A stretch of DNA of 64,000 nucleotides from JAZKAR01 sp040389065 (GCA_040389065.1 JAZKAR010000018.1:8096-72095); one strand, 5' to 3'; shown: positions 30,006 through 40,472, counted from the first letter of the stretch. Numbers and translations are program-made. Notes: generated by a model from the letters alone, not told the origin.

Positions 30006-30039
30006 AAAACCCCTAGCAAAACAATGTGCTAGGGGTTTT
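30006..30039. terminator. Terminator downstream of the BI-1 gene
   Basis: A perfect 13-bp stem AAAACCCCTAGCA / TGCTAGGGGTTTT with an 8-nt loop, T-tract in both directions. It lies between the minus-strand BI-1 gene and the minus-strand SemiSWEET gene, separating the two. Confidence 0.8.
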
Positions 30040-30076
30040 GTTCGACACTATTAACAACTCGTGGGGAGTTTACATT

Positions 30077-30787
30077 TTATCGACGTGAACCGCCGCCAAA
30101 TGAGGTTATCAATTGTAATATATTTATAAATACATTAAAAATATTTAAATATAAACTCAATGTCGCACGAATATAATTACCTTGCGCACCTGTTAATACA
30201 TTTTTAATGTCGAAAAATATCCAGGCACTAAAAAGAATAATGGCCATTGCGCAGCCTGCCTGCATTAAGGCACTATTTTCAGGGAAAAAAGCACCTATTA
30301 TTTTCACAGCCAATACTACCCAAAACCCTACTAATATAAAACCTATCCACTTTTGAGCATCAGCCTTAACAAAGTTTGCTAGCAAAGCCATCGTTGCAAA
30401 AATAGCTGCTGTTGAGCCAGCGGCCATCCCAACCATATGCGCTCCATTTGGAGTATGCAATACAGACGCCAAAAGAGGTGCAATAATAAAACCTGAAAAC
30501 CCTGTAAATAGCGCTAAGAATCCTATTCCTGCCTTAGAATCACTGTTACGATCAACTAAGGAAATAAGAAACCAGCTAATAGCAAATAATACTAATCCTG
30601 CTATTAATGACCCTGCTTTAAATAAAGGCATGAACAATTCTAAATTGCTCATTCCCAAATAAGCCCCTGCTACGGTGGGTAACAAGGTAAGTGCCAGTAA
30701 TCCATACGTCTTTTGTAAAACCCGGCGCTGCTCAGTTTCCCAACCTGTAGAAGGAGAGTATCCATATGCTGTTTTAGGCGTACTCAT
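30077..30787 (-). CDS. Bax inhibitor-1 / YccA family membrane protein
   Basis: 236 residues, seven transmembrane segments. N-terminal VLQKTYGLLALTLLPTVAGA and the later ILFSAWIFFDIKNVL (family Asp) fit BI-1/UPF0005. E. coli homologues interact with FtsH and HtpX quality control; YbhL and YccA are relatives. A GGAAA box precedes the ATG. Confidence 0.88.
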   Translation of the reverse strand: MSTPKTAYGYSPSTGWETEQRRVLQKTYGLLALTLLPTVAGAYLGMSNLELFMPLFKAGSLIAGLVLFAISWFLISLVDRNSDSKAGIGFLALFTGFSGFIIAPLLASVLHTPNGAHMVGMAAGSTAAIFATMALLANFVKADAQKWIGFILVGFWVVLAVKIIGAFFPENSALMQAGCAMAIILFSAWIFFDIKNVLTGAQGNYIRATLSLYLNIFNVFINILQLITSFGGGSRR

Positions 30788-30911
30788 AATTTACATTTCC
30801 TTTTAATACATGATTAAGACGATCCATAAGCATTTAATTCTTATGGATCTTACATGGTGTTAACCGATCTATATTTCAAGAGGATCTTAATCTTATTATG
30901 CAACTTCTCTA

Positions 30912-31118
30912 TCAATATGCCAAGCTACCACACTCCTCAATCCAAGCATATTGTATTGCTTCCAGCGTATTTCTTGTACATCGTTCAGGAGCATCACCAA
31001 AGCTGTTAAATCTCAAAATCCAAGATTTCATATCTGCATGCCCAATACTAATAGGATCTATGCCAGGATATGTTTCAGCAAGCTGACGTGCAATTGCAAA
31101 GACATCGGTCCATTTCAT
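30912..31118 (-). CDS. iscX: Fe-S assembly protein IscX
   Basis: 68 residues. MKWTDVFAIARQLAETYPGIDP start and AWIEECG end match the small acidic IscX/YfhJ family, which binds IscS and tunes cluster assembly. It is normally the last gene of the isc operon; here it is separated from fdx by about 700 bp that include a copy of element A, so it may have its own promoter. Confidence 0.88.
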   Translation of the reverse strand: MKWTDVFAIARQLAETYPGIDPISIGHADMKSWILRFNSFGDAPERCTRNTLEAIQYAWIEECGSLAY

Positions 31119-31813
31119 TCATGTACTCCGTACTAAATTTAACATTTAGGGAACAAAAGTTTACTCCCCTTATTTTTAAAAAAAGTATGTTTCTCAACGC
31201 ATGTTATCAATTGCGATGGGGCTACGCTGTATTTTTCACTTTACTTCGATTCCAATACAATTAGAAGTTACGCCGTTAGAGTTGCTTAACCTGATAACAA
31301 CTTGCTGTATTTCTTGTACTAGCTGTGTCGCCATGCTTTGAATCAACTTAACCGCGTAACCTTTAACAGTTTGTGAAAATTTTTACCAGCACACTTGCGT
31401 AATTGATGATATGCCTTTACACCTATTATCAAAAATAAATGTGTCACATGCTTAATAGAAAGTAAGTTAGACACCGTTTATTATAGAAAATGGCATGACA
31501 TCTTCTTTTAAAAAATCACAGGGTTCACGACTGTAACGGTGAGATTTATACACTATAAACTAGGGAAAACCTAGAAAAGATGCGTAAATATCTCTACAAA
31601 TCAATATAAGGGATTGTTTTAAAAGTAACTGCCTAAGACTTTTGTTTTATCCTTTAGATCGACTATTTAAAAAATATGATAAAGGCTCCTTAATAAGGTA
31701 AGAAATTACACAGTTTTGATCACTCAAGGCATGCCAAAGCAGTCTGCGCATGATACACGGCAATACGCCAAAAGAGCGCTACAGAGTAACCTTAAGCTCT
31801 AAAGGTTAAAATT
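31119..31813. other. 695 bp gap between fdx and iscX
   Basis: Contains element A copy 3 (31261-31365). The rest shows no convincing frame or RNA gene. An unusual interruption of the isc gene order. Confidence 0.5.
31261..31365. repeat. Palindromic element A, copy 3
   Basis: Ends TTAGAAGTTACGCCGTTAGAG and TTAACCGCGTAACCTTTA, with the inner motif ATAACAACTTGCTGTA and GTGTCGCCATGC. More decayed than copies 1, 2 and 5. Confidence 0.75.
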
Positions 31814-32146
31814 TTATTCACGAGCATGGTTAATAGTATATCGAGGTAGCTCAACCGTGACTACTTGATGGTGAACTTTAGCTTGGCAAGACAATCTCGA
31901 AAAGGCTGTTAATCCCCATGCCTTATCTAGCATATCTTCTTCTTGGTCTGTTATAGGAGAAAGGCTATCTAAACCTTCTTTTACAATAACGTGGCACGTG
32001 GTACATGCACAAACTTTTTCGCATGCATGTTCAATCTCAACACCACCTGCCAGTAAAATATTACAGATCGACTGCCCCTCTTCAGCCTGTAACTGTATAC
32101 CGTTAGGGCATAATTCTGGGTGGGGTAAAACATTTACTATCGGCAC
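31814..32146 (-). CDS. fdx: Isc-type [2Fe-2S] ferredoxin
   Basis: 110 residues. The cluster ligands are in ACEKVCACTTCHVIV (C-x5-C-x2-C) and the later FSRLSCQAKV. It supplies electrons for cluster assembly on IscU. 45 bp downstream of hscA on the same strand. Confidence 0.93.
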   Translation of the reverse strand: MPIVNVLPHPELCPNGIQLQAEEGQSICNILLAGGVEIEHACEKVCACTTCHVIVKEGLDSLSPITDQEEDMLDKAWGLTAFSRLSCQAKVHHQVVTVELPRYTINHARE

Positions 32147-32191
32147 AATAATAATCCTTTAATCTTACTGATGTGCTCATGTATATTTATA

Positions 32192-34015
32192 CTATGAAGC
32201 AAGTTCATCAATATCTTTTCCTTCTAATCTTGCTGAAATTGCTGCATCCATACGTCGTGCAGCTAAAATTTGGCTGGCTTGATCTAACGCTTTTGTTAAA
32301 TGATGCAAATCTTCTACTGAAGCCTCACTTTTGCCTAATGTAAGTTGCTGCTTTAACAATGTTAATACATGCTCTAATGTAGCTCGCTCCTCCATACTTA
32401 ACCGATGGCCATCTTGATTAATCGCTTGCTCTACCGCATATATGATTCGTTGGGCATCGACATTTGCTTCTTGCTGGCGTCTTACTTGCATATCCTCTTT
32501 TGCATGCTTAGTAGCATCTTGTAATCGCTGCTCTATTTCATCTGTTTCTAAACCTTCTGAAGGCCTTATTGTAATACTTGCTTCTATACCTTGAGAAAGC
32601 TCCTTTGCTGATACAGCTAATAAGCCATCTGCATCAATTTGGAAGGTAACACGAATACGGGCCATGCCTGCAGGCATAGGCGGAATGCCTTTTAATATAA
32701 AATGTGCAAGGGAACGGCAATCTTTTACTGCCTCACGCTCACCTTGTAAAACATGCAATTTAAGGGCAGTTTGCCCATCCTGAAAGGTGGTGAACTCTTG
32801 TATACGGCTTACAGGCAATGTGGTATTACGTGGAATAATTTTTTCGACTAACCCTCCCATGGTTTCAATACCAAGCGATAAAGGAGTTACATCGAGTAAT
32901 AGCCAATCTTGCTCTTCTTGTATAAGCTGAAATGCTTGGCGCGCTGCTCCTAAAGCAACAATTTGATCAGGATTTAAATTTAATAAAGGGCGTCTTCCGA
33001 AAAAACGCTCAACAGCTGCTCGCAAATGAGGCATACGTGTGGCCCCTCCTACTAGAACAACTCCATCTAAATTTTCACGCTCAAGCCCTGCGTCTTTTAA
33101 TGCTCGCTGTATATGGGAAAACGTTTTTTCAATTAAAGGGCGAGTCCATTGATGAAATTGAGCGGCTTCAACAACTATGCGTGTAAATGGTTTACCTACC
33201 TGAAGAGAGATTCCTGCTGATACTCTCTTGCGTTCTGATAATGCCTCTTTAATAGGTCTCATTGCACGTAAAGCCGCTTGACTTAATCCCTTCTCAGCAA
33301 GATCAGGCAATACATGCTCTGCTAATACTCTATCAAAATCATCGCCGCCTAATGCAATATTTCCTGAGGTAGCTAACACTTCAAAAACACCTGCATGAAG
33401 TTTTAGAATAGAAACATCAAACGTTCCGCCTCCTAAATCATATATTGCATAGGTACCGGTAAGGTTATCATCTAACCCATAGGCAATAGCTGCAGCAGTC
33501 GGTTCGTTTAATAGACGTAAAACATTTAAACCTGCCTGCTCAGCTGCCTTTTTAGTGGCTTGCCGTTGAGCCTCATCGAAATAAGCCGGAACAGTTATAA
33601 TGGCCCCTTGAACCGAATCTCCAAAATAGGTTTCTGCCCTCTGTTTAAGTTCTAATAAAATATAGGCTGATAAATCTATTGCGGTCAATAATCCTAGCGG
33701 GGTTTCAACGGCTAATTGCCCATTGTTCAATTTGAGGGTGGCTGGATCATCAGCATTAAGAGTAGAACGCCCTATCCACCGTTTAAATGAGGTAAACGAT
33801 AAAGGATGATTGCGTGCAGCTATTCCTACGGTAATTTCTTTATTTTCAGAAACATAAACTGCTGAAGGCAAAAGTGCTTCACCTTTTTCATCTAAAAGAA
33901 CTTTAGCAATACCATTTTCAACCACTCCTACTAAGGAATGTGTAGTTCCTAAATCAATCCCAATCACACGCTCTAACGCGGGTGCATCGGGTTCACTAAT
34001 TTGAAACAATGCCAT
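32192..34015 (-). CDS. hscA: Fe-S assembly Hsp70 chaperone HscA
   Basis: 607 residues. DnaK-type ATPase domain: [34 protein letters not shown] segment, [26 protein letters not shown] and VGGATRMP. The substrate-binding domain follows after [14 protein letters not shown]. HscA with HscB releases clusters from IscU by binding its LPPVK motif, which is present in IscU here. Confidence 0.94.
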   Translation of the reverse strand: MALFQISEPDAPALERVIGIDLGTTHSLVGVVENGIAKVLLDEKGEALLPSAVYVSENKEITVGIAARNHPLSFTSFKRWIGRSTLNADDPATLKLNNGQLAVETPLGLLTAIDLSAYILLELKQRAETYFGDSVQGAIITVPAYFDEAQRQATKKAAEQAGLNVLRLLNEPTAAAIAYGLDDNLTGTYAIYDLGGGTFDVSILKLHAGVFEVLATSGNIALGGDDFDRVLAEHVLPDLAEKGLSQAALRAMRPIKEALSERKRVSAGISLQVGKPFTRIVVEAAQFHQWTRPLIEKTFSHIQRALKDAGLERENLDGVVLVGGATRMPHLRAAVERFFGRRPLLNLNPDQIVALGAARQAFQLIQEEQDWLLLDVTPLSLGIETMGGLVEKIIPRNTTLPVSRIQEFTTFQDGQTALKLHVLQGEREAVKDCRSLAHFILKGIPPMPAGMARIRVTFQIDADGLLAVSAKELSQGIEASITIRPSEGLETDEIEQRLQDATKHAKEDMQVRRQQEANVDAQRIIYAVEQAINQDGHRLSMEERATLEHVLTLLKQQLTLGKSEASVEDLHHLTKALDQASQILAARRMDAAISARLEGKDIDELAS

Positions 34016-34053
34016 TGTATGTGTTCCTTCAGAATGTTTATATCTAATACAGT

Positions 34054-34152
34054 TAGAATTTATGCAGTTGAACTCTAGTTATAGCAATTGCAGTATTCAA
34101 TTTACTGCCTGCGTTGCTATGCATTGATAAAAATCAACTGCGTAATTTCTAA
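34054..34152. repeat. Palindromic element A, copy 4
   Basis: Ends TTAGAATTTATGCAGTTGA and CAACTGCGTAATTTCTAA; inner TATAGCAATTGCAG and GCGTTGCTATGC. It sits inside the isc operon between hscB and hscA. Confidence 0.78.
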
Positions 34153-34243
34153 GGGTGTCTTTTGATGTTAAAACCCTCCTTAACAAAATAGGGGGCAATA
34201 ATTTCTGATGTGTAAAATAATAATTGACACATCCTCCCCTTAT

Positions 34244-34804
34244 TTATAAAGACCACTCAAAAAGCGTTTCATCTAAAACATCTAACTGCGTCATTACAAA
34301 CTTTAATTGTCTTAAGTAAAGAGAAGCACTTTCTACATCATGTTTTTCATCAAGCGCATCTTCAATTGATTGCCATAATATATCTGCCTGTTGCTGCCAA
34401 ATTTGGCGGAGTCGCTGCAGAGCATCACTATCACGAATAAGTTTAGCATCTTCCAAAAGCTCCCTTTGCTCCATTTGTTCTAATAAAAAATCTGGAGGCA
34501 GAGGTAAGTTAGAGGCTAAAGGATCAAAATGAATAGAGCTAGATGATTTAGTTTTTGTAGCATACTCTAATATAATCAGGAGTTTTGCACGCTCAAAAGG
34601 TGAACGTAATTGCCGGTAAGCGTTATTAATCACGCTTGCTTGCTCTGTAGCCGCTTGACGCTTATCGATTGACTGTACAACAAAACGATCAGGATGATGG
34701 TTAACCTGAAGCTCAAGGTAACGCCGCTCCAAGTCAGCTATATCAATATTAAATTGAGGCTCTAGCCCAAAAATAGTAAATGCATTGTCTAAATTATCTG
34801 CCAC
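34244..34804 (-). CDS. hscB: Fe-S assembly J-protein HscB
   Basis: 186 residues with a GTG start (MADNLDNAFTIFGL). The J-domain HPD motif is in NHHPDRFV near residue 36, and the C-terminal helical domain contacts IscU. Length slightly above the usual 170. Element A copies lie on both sides of this gene. Confidence 0.92.
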   Translation of the reverse strand: MADNLDNAFTIFGLEPQFNIDIADLERRYLELQVNHHPDRFVVQSIDKRQAATEQASVINNAYRQLRSPFERAKLLIILEYATKTKSSSSIHFDPLASNLPLPPDFLLEQMEQRELLEDAKLIRDSDALQRLRQIWQQQADILWQSIEDALDEKHDVESASLYLRQLKFVMTQLDVLDETLFEWSL

Positions 34805-34836
34805 GAAACAGCCCTAAAAAACTAAATGTATTACCT

Positions 34837-34956
34837 TTAGAAGTTACGCAGTTGGGTTCTCTCGGCGTGGGACGCCCCGCGTTATAGCAATTTGCCGTAC
34901 TGCTTGTACTGTCTGCATTGCTATGCCTTGATAGAACCCAACTGTGTAACTTCTAA
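34837..34956. repeat. Palindromic element A, copy 5
   Basis: A near-perfect copy: TTAGAAGTTACGCAGTTGGG at one end and CCCAACTGTGTAACTTCTAA at the other, with ATAGCAATTTGCCGTACTG and GCATTGCTATGCC inside. It lies between iscA and hscB in the isc operon. Confidence 0.87.
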
Positions 34957-35211
34957 CCTTATATTTAAATATTTATCTCGATTTCTTATTAGTCTTTTCA
35001 TATTAATTTAATAGTATAAATATGCAAAAAATAAGAATGTGATTTGAAAATATGCAGTAATGTAAATGGTTGGTAGCCTAATTATCATTTAAAATTATTT
35101 AATATGCCTTATGATCAGAATTTTTAACCAGTTGCCAATCATAAACATATTAAATAGTTTGAATTACTAAAAAAAGCGAGGCATTAATATTCATCGATTT
35201 TGAATAGAAAT

Positions 35212-35535
35212 TTATACCGTAAAACTTTCTCCGCATCCACATTCATCTTTTACATTAGGATTCGTAAACTTAAAACCTTCGTTTAAACCTTCTTTTGTAA
35301 AATCTAATCGTGTACCTTCTAAATACGGCAAACTTTTAGCATCGATAACTACATTAACTCCATAAGATTCAAAACACTGGTCATCAGGTTTCACCTCATC
35401 AACATATTCTATTTTATAGGCAAATCCTGAGCACCCTGATGTTCTAACTCCCAAACGTAGCCCAATACCTTTGCCACGTTTTGCTAATGCTTTCTGCACA
35501 TGAACAGCGGCGGATTCCGTTAGAGAAACACCCAT
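35212..35535 (-). CDS. iscA: A-type Fe-S carrier IscA
   Basis: 107 residues. The three conserved cysteines appear as TSGCSGFAY and DECGCGES. It carries clusters or iron from IscU to targets. The 255 bp gap to element A copy 5 is AT-rich with nothing recognised. Confidence 0.94.
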   Translation of the reverse strand: MGVSLTESAAVHVQKALAKRGKGIGLRLGVRTSGCSGFAYKIEYVDEVKPDDQCFESYGVNVVIDAKSLPYLEGTRLDFTKEGLNEGFKFTNPNVKDECGCGESFTV

Positions 35536-35586
35536 GTTAATACTCCTACGTTACAAACTGTCTTACACGCTAATCATCGTAGATGA

Positions 35587-35988
35587 TTAAACTGATACTG
35601 ATTTTAAAGGCTGTTGTTTGGATTTGTAATCAGCAACTGCCGCTCGAATAGCATCTTCAGCCAAAATTGAACAATGAATTTTCACTGGAGGTAACGCTAG
35701 CTCTTCAGCAATAGCAGTATTTTTTACTTCTAATGCTTCATCAATATTTTTTCCGCGCAACCACTCTGTTACCAATGAAGATGAAGCAATAGCTGAACCG
35801 CAGCCATATGTTTTAAATTTTGCTTCTTCGATAATTCCAGCATCACTTACACGAATTTGTAATTTCATTACATCTCCACATGCAGGCGCACCTACCATAC
35901 CGGTTCCCACATGGGAGTCATTTTTATCTAAAGAACCCACATTTCTTGGATTTTCGTAGTGATCTAACACTTTTTCACTATAAGCCAT
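35587..35988 (-). CDS. iscU: Fe-S scaffold IscU
   Basis: 133 residues. Cluster ligands are in APACGDVMKL, TYGCGSAIASSS and IHCSILAEDA, with the Asp two residues after the first Cys. LPPVKIH is the HscA recognition motif. Standard length. About 110 bp from iscS. Confidence 0.95.
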   Translation of the reverse strand: MAYSEKVLDHYENPRNVGSLDKNDSHVGTGMVGAPACGDVMKLQIRVSDAGIIEEAKFKTYGCGSAIASSSLVTEWLRGKNIDEALEVKNTAIAEELALPPVKIHCSILAEDAIRAAVADYKSKQQPLKSVSV

Positions 35989-36097
35989 GATGTTCTCCTA
36001 AACAATGTATGAGACTTACTTTAATCATTTACAGCCCTTATATAGTATATTGGGGCTGTTGAACCTTATTGCCAGCTCTATATCCCAGCCTTATCTT

Positions 36098-37306
36098 TTA
36101 GTGTGTACTCCATTGCACACTTTCAATATCAATACCATCTTTATACATTTCCCATAATGGAGAAAGCTCGCGTAATTTTTCTATTTTATTTTTTAATAAT
36201 TCAATCGTATAGTCAACATCAGCTTCCGTCGTAAAACGGCCTATACTGAATCGAATAGAACTATGTGCGAGCTCATCTGAACGACCTAAAGCACGTAATA
36301 CATACGAAGGCTCTAAACTTGCAGACGTACACGCAGAGCCACTTGATACAGCAATATCCTTTACTGCCATAATTAGAGACTCACCTTCCACATAATTAAA
36401 ACTTACATTTAAATTATGCGGCACTCTATGCTCTAAGTCACCATTTAAGAAAATTGCTTCAATACTTTGCAAGCCTTGCCATAATCTATCTCTTAATTGG
36501 CGAATTCTTTGATTTTCAGCTTTCATTTCTTCGCGAGCAATACGAAAGGCTTCTCCCATTCCAACAATTTGATGTGTTGGCAACGTACCTGAACGCATTC
36601 CACGCTCATGACCTCCACCATGCATTTGCGCCTCTAGACGAACACGGGGCTTACGTCTTACATAAAGTGCTCCGACCCCCTTAGGGCCATATACTTTATG
36701 AGCAGACATCGACATTAAATCAATACTCATCGTTGATACATCAATATCTACTTTTCCGCAGGCTTGAGCAGAGTCAACATGAAAGAACACACCTTTGCTG
36801 CGGCATAATGCCCCGATAGCAGGAATATCTTGGATAACACCAATTTCATTATTCACAAACATTACTGATACAAGTAAGGTATCAGGACGAATCACAGAGG
36901 CAAGCTGACCTAAATCAATTAATCCATCGGGCTTAGGTGTTAAATAAGTAACTTCAAAGCCTTGTCTTTCAAGCTCACGCAATGTATCTAAAGTGGCTTT
37001 ATGCTCAGTTTTCACTGAAACCAAGTGCTTGCCCTTTTCTTTATAAAAATGAGCAACGCCTTTCAACGCCAGATTAATAGACTCAGTTGCTCCTGAAGTC
37101 CATACAATTTCCTTAGCATCAGCGCCTATTAAAGCTGCCACATCCTCGCGTGCATTTTCAACAGCTTTTTCTGACTCCCAGCCATACGCATGAGAGCGAC
37201 TGGCTGCATTGCCAAACTGCTCTGTTAAATACGGAATCATTACCTCAGCTACTCGCGGATCAACCGGTGTAGTCGCGGAATAGTCGAGATAAATAGGTCG
37301 CTTCAT
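36098..37306 (-). CDS. iscS: Cysteine desulfurase IscS (full-length copy)
   Basis: 402 residues. PLP lysine in [12 protein letters not shown] (about residue 206), catalytic cysteine in [17 protein letters not shown] (about 328), and the full C-terminal tail [18 protein letters not shown], which in E. coli IscS is part of the IscU-binding surface. It supplies sulfur to IscU. Adjacent to iscU; a second, near-identical copy lies upstream. Confidence 0.95.
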   Translation of the reverse strand: MKRPIYLDYSATTPVDPRVAEVMIPYLTEQFGNAASRSHAYGWESEKAVENAREDVAALIGADAKEIVWTSGATESINLALKGVAHFYKEKGKHLVSVKTEHKATLDTLRELERQGFEVTYLTPKPDGLIDLGQLASVIRPDTLLVSVMFVNNEIGVIQDIPAIGALCRSKGVFFHVDSAQACGKVDIDVSTMSIDLMSMSAHKVYGPKGVGALYVRRKPRVRLEAQMHGGGHERGMRSGTLPTHQIVGMGEAFRIAREEMKAENQRIRQLRDRLWQGLQSIEAIFLNGDLEHRVPHNLNVSFNYVEGESLIMAVKDIAVSSGSACTSASLEPSYVLRALGRSDELAHSSIRFSIGRFTTEADVDYTIELLKNKIEKLRELSPLWEMYKDGIDIESVQWSTH

Positions 37307-37318
37307 GAGTTTCTTCCT

Positions 37319-37400
37319 TCACGCTAAATGCTTTGCATACTTGCTCGAAAACTTCGAAACAAGCTGCTTAATAAATATTAGTAATTTTTTAATAAATGCT
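37319..37400 (-). pseudogene. Remnant of the 3' end of the nifS-like gene between the two iscS copies
   Basis: The sequence directly upstream of iscS (for example CTAAATGC, TCGAAAACTTCG, CTGCTTAAT in order on the plus strand) lines up with the 3' end of the nifS-like gene, which is directly upstream of the second iscS (CTAAATAC, TCGAAAATTTCG, CTGCTTAAT). This suggests the duplicated unit was [nifS 3' end + iscS], and the leftover has decayed. Confidence 0.55.
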
Positions 37401-37512
37401 TCAATGTTGTCAGTAATTCATTTCTGCGGCTATTTGTGCAGCTATATATCGCCACCCAAATGCGCCACCCAAATGCTTGCAAGCAGATCAAGAGTGTTTT
37501 AAGAACTCTCCA

Positions 37513-38661
37513 CTACACACTCATTACAAACGATTGCAAATTTTTCTTTAGTAACTTAACCGTATGATCAATATCAGATTCAGTAGTAAAACGCCCTACG
37601 CTAAATCTGATAGCACTATAGGCTAATTGATCAGAACAGCCCAAAGCCCGCAACACATATGAAGGCTCTGAACTCGCCGACGTACATGCAGAACTGCTTG
37701 AAACAGCAATATCTTTTAATGCCATCATTAAAGATGCACTTTCAATCTCATTGAAACTAACATTTAGATTATGCGGAACGCGCTTATCAAAGCTTCCATT
37801 CAAAGAAATAGCTTTAATACTTTGCAATCCATTCCATAATCTATCTCGTAAATATCGAATTCGTTGATTTTCAATATTCATTTCTTCACGAGCAATACGA
37901 AAAGCCTCCCCCATACCAACGATTTGATGGGTTGGCAATGTTCCCGAGCGCATTCCGCGCTCATGACCGCCGCCATGCATTTGAGCCTCTAAACGTACCC
38001 TAGGCTTACGCCGCACGTAAAGCGCCCCTATACCTTTAGGGCCATATACTTTATGTGCAGACATAGACATTAAATCAATATTCATTGTCATTACATCGAT
38101 GTCTACTTTACCGCATGCCTGAGCTGAATCAACATGCAATAAGACTCCTTTGCTTCGACACAATGCCCCTATGGCAGGAATATCTTGAATTACCCCAATT
38201 TCATTGTTCACAAACATAATCGATACAAGCAAGGTATCAGGTCTGATGATCGAAATCAGTTCATTTATATCAATTAAACCATCTGCCTTAGGTGTTAAAT
38301 AACTGACTTCAAAACCCTCATGCTCAAGCTCAGATAAAGTATCTAGAGTCGCCTTATGTTCAGTCTTTACTGAAATTAAATGCTTGCCTTTTTCTTTGTA
38401 AAAATGTGCCGCTCCTTTTAGTGCCAAATTAATAGATTCTGTGGCTCCTGATGTCCACACTATTTCCTTAGCATCTGCGTTAATTAAAGCTGCCACATTT
38501 TTACGTGCCTCCTCAACAGCTTCCTCTGACTCCCAGCCATATGCGTGGGAACGACTCGCTGGATTCCCGAATTGTTCCGTTAAATAGGGAATCATCATTT
38601 CTGCTACCTTTGGATCAACCGGAGTTGTAGCAGAATAGTCAAGATAAATAGGGCGACTCAT
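37513..38661 (-). CDS. Second IscS paralogue with a lost C-terminal tail
   Basis: 382 residues, nearly identical to the neighbouring IscS for most of its length, so a recent tandem duplication. PLP lysine ([12 protein letters not shown]) and catalytic Cys are kept, but the active-site loop reads [14 protein letters not shown] instead of [14 protein letters not shown]. The end is [12 protein letters not shown]: the [10 protein letters not shown] tail is gone, so IscU binding as in E. coli IscS is unlikely. It could serve other sulfur acceptors or be decaying. Confidence 0.9.
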   Translation of the reverse strand: MSRPIYLDYSATTPVDPKVAEMMIPYLTEQFGNPASRSHAYGWESEEAVEEARKNVAALINADAKEIVWTSGATESINLALKGAAHFYKEKGKHLISVKTEHKATLDTLSELEHEGFEVSYLTPKADGLIDINELISIIRPDTLLVSIMFVNNEIGVIQDIPAIGALCRSKGVLLHVDSAQACGKVDIDVMTMNIDLMSMSAHKVYGPKGIGALYVRRKPRVRLEAQMHGGGHERGMRSGTLPTHQIVGMGEAFRIAREEMNIENQRIRYLRDRLWNGLQSIKAISLNGSFDKRVPHNLNVSFNEIESASLMMALKDIAVSSSSACTSASSEPSYVLRALGCSDQLAYSAIRFSVGRFTTESDIDHTVKLLKKNLQSFVMSV

Positions 38662-38670
38662 AAACGTCCT

Positions 38671-39819
38671 TCATACTAAATACATCGCAGGCATTTTCGA
38701 AAATTTCGTTAAGCCCTGCTTAATTAAAACTAATAATGCTTCTACTGCGTCAACCGTTGTTGCCCATCCTAAACTAATACGAACTGCTGTTTCTGCACGT
38801 TCTCGCTGATACCCCATCGCCTGCAATACTGAAGAAGCATTTACTGATTTATGAGTAGAACACGCTGACCCACTGGAAACCGCAAACTCTCCTTCATCGA
38901 GGAAAATAACCCAACTATCCCCATGTATTCCATCAAAACCAAAGTATGTTGTGTTCGCCACTCGCTCAGTATTTTCTGCAAACACCATTGCCCCTAGGCT
39001 TTTTAGCTCATGCTCTAATTTATCGCGCAACGGTTTTACATGATGTACCCATGCCTCACGCTGCATTTCTGCCCGCTCAACCGCTTCTGCAAACCCTACA
39101 ATTAAAGGCACAGGCTCTGTTCCTGATCGACGACCACGCTCATGACCTCCTCCTATTATTTGCGGAGCAATATCCAAGCGTTTACTAACGACTAAAGCCC
39201 CTATCCCTTTGGGTCCGTAGCATTTATGTGCTGATAACGTTAATGCATCAACACCCAAAGCTTCAAAATCAACAGGAATTTTACCAATTGCTTGTGTTGC
39301 GTCGGTATGTAAGCACGTTCCGCTATTTTCCAATCGCTCAGCTAATTTTTTGATATCAAAAATAACGCCTGTCTCATTATTCACTAACATTGCTGAAACA
39401 ATGCTATCTTTCATGAGGGTTTTGTCAATTTGCCATGCATCCAAATCAAGAGTGCCATCCTGTTGCCCTGGTATCACTTTAAATTGCCATTCTTTGCGCG
39501 CTAATGTTTTTGCTGGCTCCATAATAGAAGGGTGTTCATAAGCGCCCACCCATATACTTTTAGCCATGCGCCCATAAGACGCACCATACAGAAATAAATT
39601 ATTGGCTTCTGTTCCACCACTAGTAAAAATAATCTGTACAGGCTCTACTCGTAACACGTTGGCAATACGCTCACGCGCAGACTCCACTGCATCGCGCTGC
39701 TGCATTCCCAAACGATGCCGGCTTGATGCGTTAGCATAATAATATTGGTAGTAAGGAAGCATAGCTTCCCAAACATTTGGGTCAAGAGGAGTTGTTGCGT
39801 TATGATCCATGTAATGCAT
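38671..39819 (-). CDS. NifS-like cysteine desulfurase (third copy)
   Basis: 382 residues, clearly different from the two IscS copies. MHYMDHNATTPLDPNVWEAM start, TSGGTEANNLFL, PLP lysine in LSAHKCYGPKG, GGGHERGRRSGTEPV, and catalytic Cys in VSSGSACSTHKSVNASSVL. A NifS-like gene between iscR and iscS is known in several betaproteobacteria. It lies 12 bp from iscR and 9 bp from the second iscS, so all three are one transcript. Confidence 0.9.
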   Translation of the reverse strand: MHYMDHNATTPLDPNVWEAMLPYYQYYYANASSRHRLGMQQRDAVESARERIANVLRVEPVQIIFTSGGTEANNLFLYGASYGRMAKSIWVGAYEHPSIMEPAKTLARKEWQFKVIPGQQDGTLDLDAWQIDKTLMKDSIVSAMLVNNETGVIFDIKKLAERLENSGTCLHTDATQAIGKIPVDFEALGVDALTLSAHKCYGPKGIGALVVSKRLDIAPQIIGGGHERGRRSGTEPVPLIVGFAEAVERAEMQREAWVHHVKPLRDKLEHELKSLGAMVFAENTERVANTTYFGFDGIHGDSWVIFLDEGEFAVSSGSACSTHKSVNASSVLQAMGYQRERAETAVRISLGWATTVDAVEALLVLIKQGLTKFSKMPAMYLV

Positions 39820-39831
39820 GAGGTTCCCTAA

Positions 39832-40308
39832 TTATGAAGATACTAAGGGATGCATTTTATGTGTGGTCTGCATAGAAATAGAGGAAGCTTGTTTTTCAGT
39901 TGAAAAGGCTTTAGTCACCAATTGCGCTAAATTAATACTTTCAAGATAACTAATGATATGGCGGTTTAAACCTTCCCATAAATCATGGGTTAAACATGGA
40001 TTTTGATGACCTTTACAGTCACGCTTTCCTTCACACTGGGTAGCATCTATTGGCTCATCTACCGCAAAAATAATGTCGGCCACAGAAATTTTTTCTGACT
40101 GTCGCGCTAAAATATATCCGCCACCCGGCCCTCTTACACTTTCTACCAAGCCCCCACGTCGCAATTTAGCAAACAATTGCTCTAAATAGGAAAGAGAAAT
40201 TTCTTGGCGCTGGCTGATCTCAGCAAGACTAACAGGAAGTTCGCTTGCATTCAGGGCCAGATCTAGCATAGCGGCCACTGCAAAACGACCCTTGGTTGTT
40301 AATCTCAT
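39832..40308 (-). CDS. iscR: Fe-S regulator IscR
   Basis: 158 residues, Rrf2 family. Winged helix with [21 protein letters not shown] and GPGGGY; cluster ligands in [18 protein letters not shown] (C-x5-C-x5-C-x2-H). Holo-IscR represses the isc operon. First gene of the operon, preceded by a promoter with an IscR-type site. Confidence 0.94.
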   Translation of the reverse strand: MRLTTKGRFAVAAMLDLALNASELPVSLAEISQRQEISLSYLEQLFAKLRRGGLVESVRGPGGGYILARQSEKISVADIIFAVDEPIDATQCEGKRDCKGHQNPCLTHDLWEGLNRHIISYLESINLAQLVTKAFSTEKQASSISMQTTHKMHPLVSS

Positions 40309-40342
40309 AATAGCTACACAATATAAGGCTGGCGATAGCTAG

Positions 40343-40375
40343 AATATATATTCTCCTACTAAAAAAGTCAACTAT
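40343..40375 (-). promoter_or_regulatory. isc operon promoter with overlapping IscR type 1 site
   Basis: On the minus strand a -35 TTGACT (40371-40366) and -10 TATATT (40348-40343) are spaced by 17 bp. The stretch ATAGTTGACTTTTTTAGT (40375-40358) matches the left part of the E. coli type 1 IscR consensus (ATASYYGACTRWWWYAGT); the right half is weaker. This supports autorepression by holo-IscR. Confidence 0.7.
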
Positions 40376-40472
40376 AGGAGACCCCTCGCTAAAAGAGAGG
40401 CTTATCTAACACGACCGCTTAACATAGCTATACAAGAAGTAAATAACAGTCAGCTTAAACTGTAGAGCGCTT

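Noticed and set aside
37305..37502. Plus-strand 65-residue frame between the iscS copies
   Set aside because: The same DNA is better explained as a decayed minus-strand copy of the nifS-like gene's end; the frame has no family resemblance.
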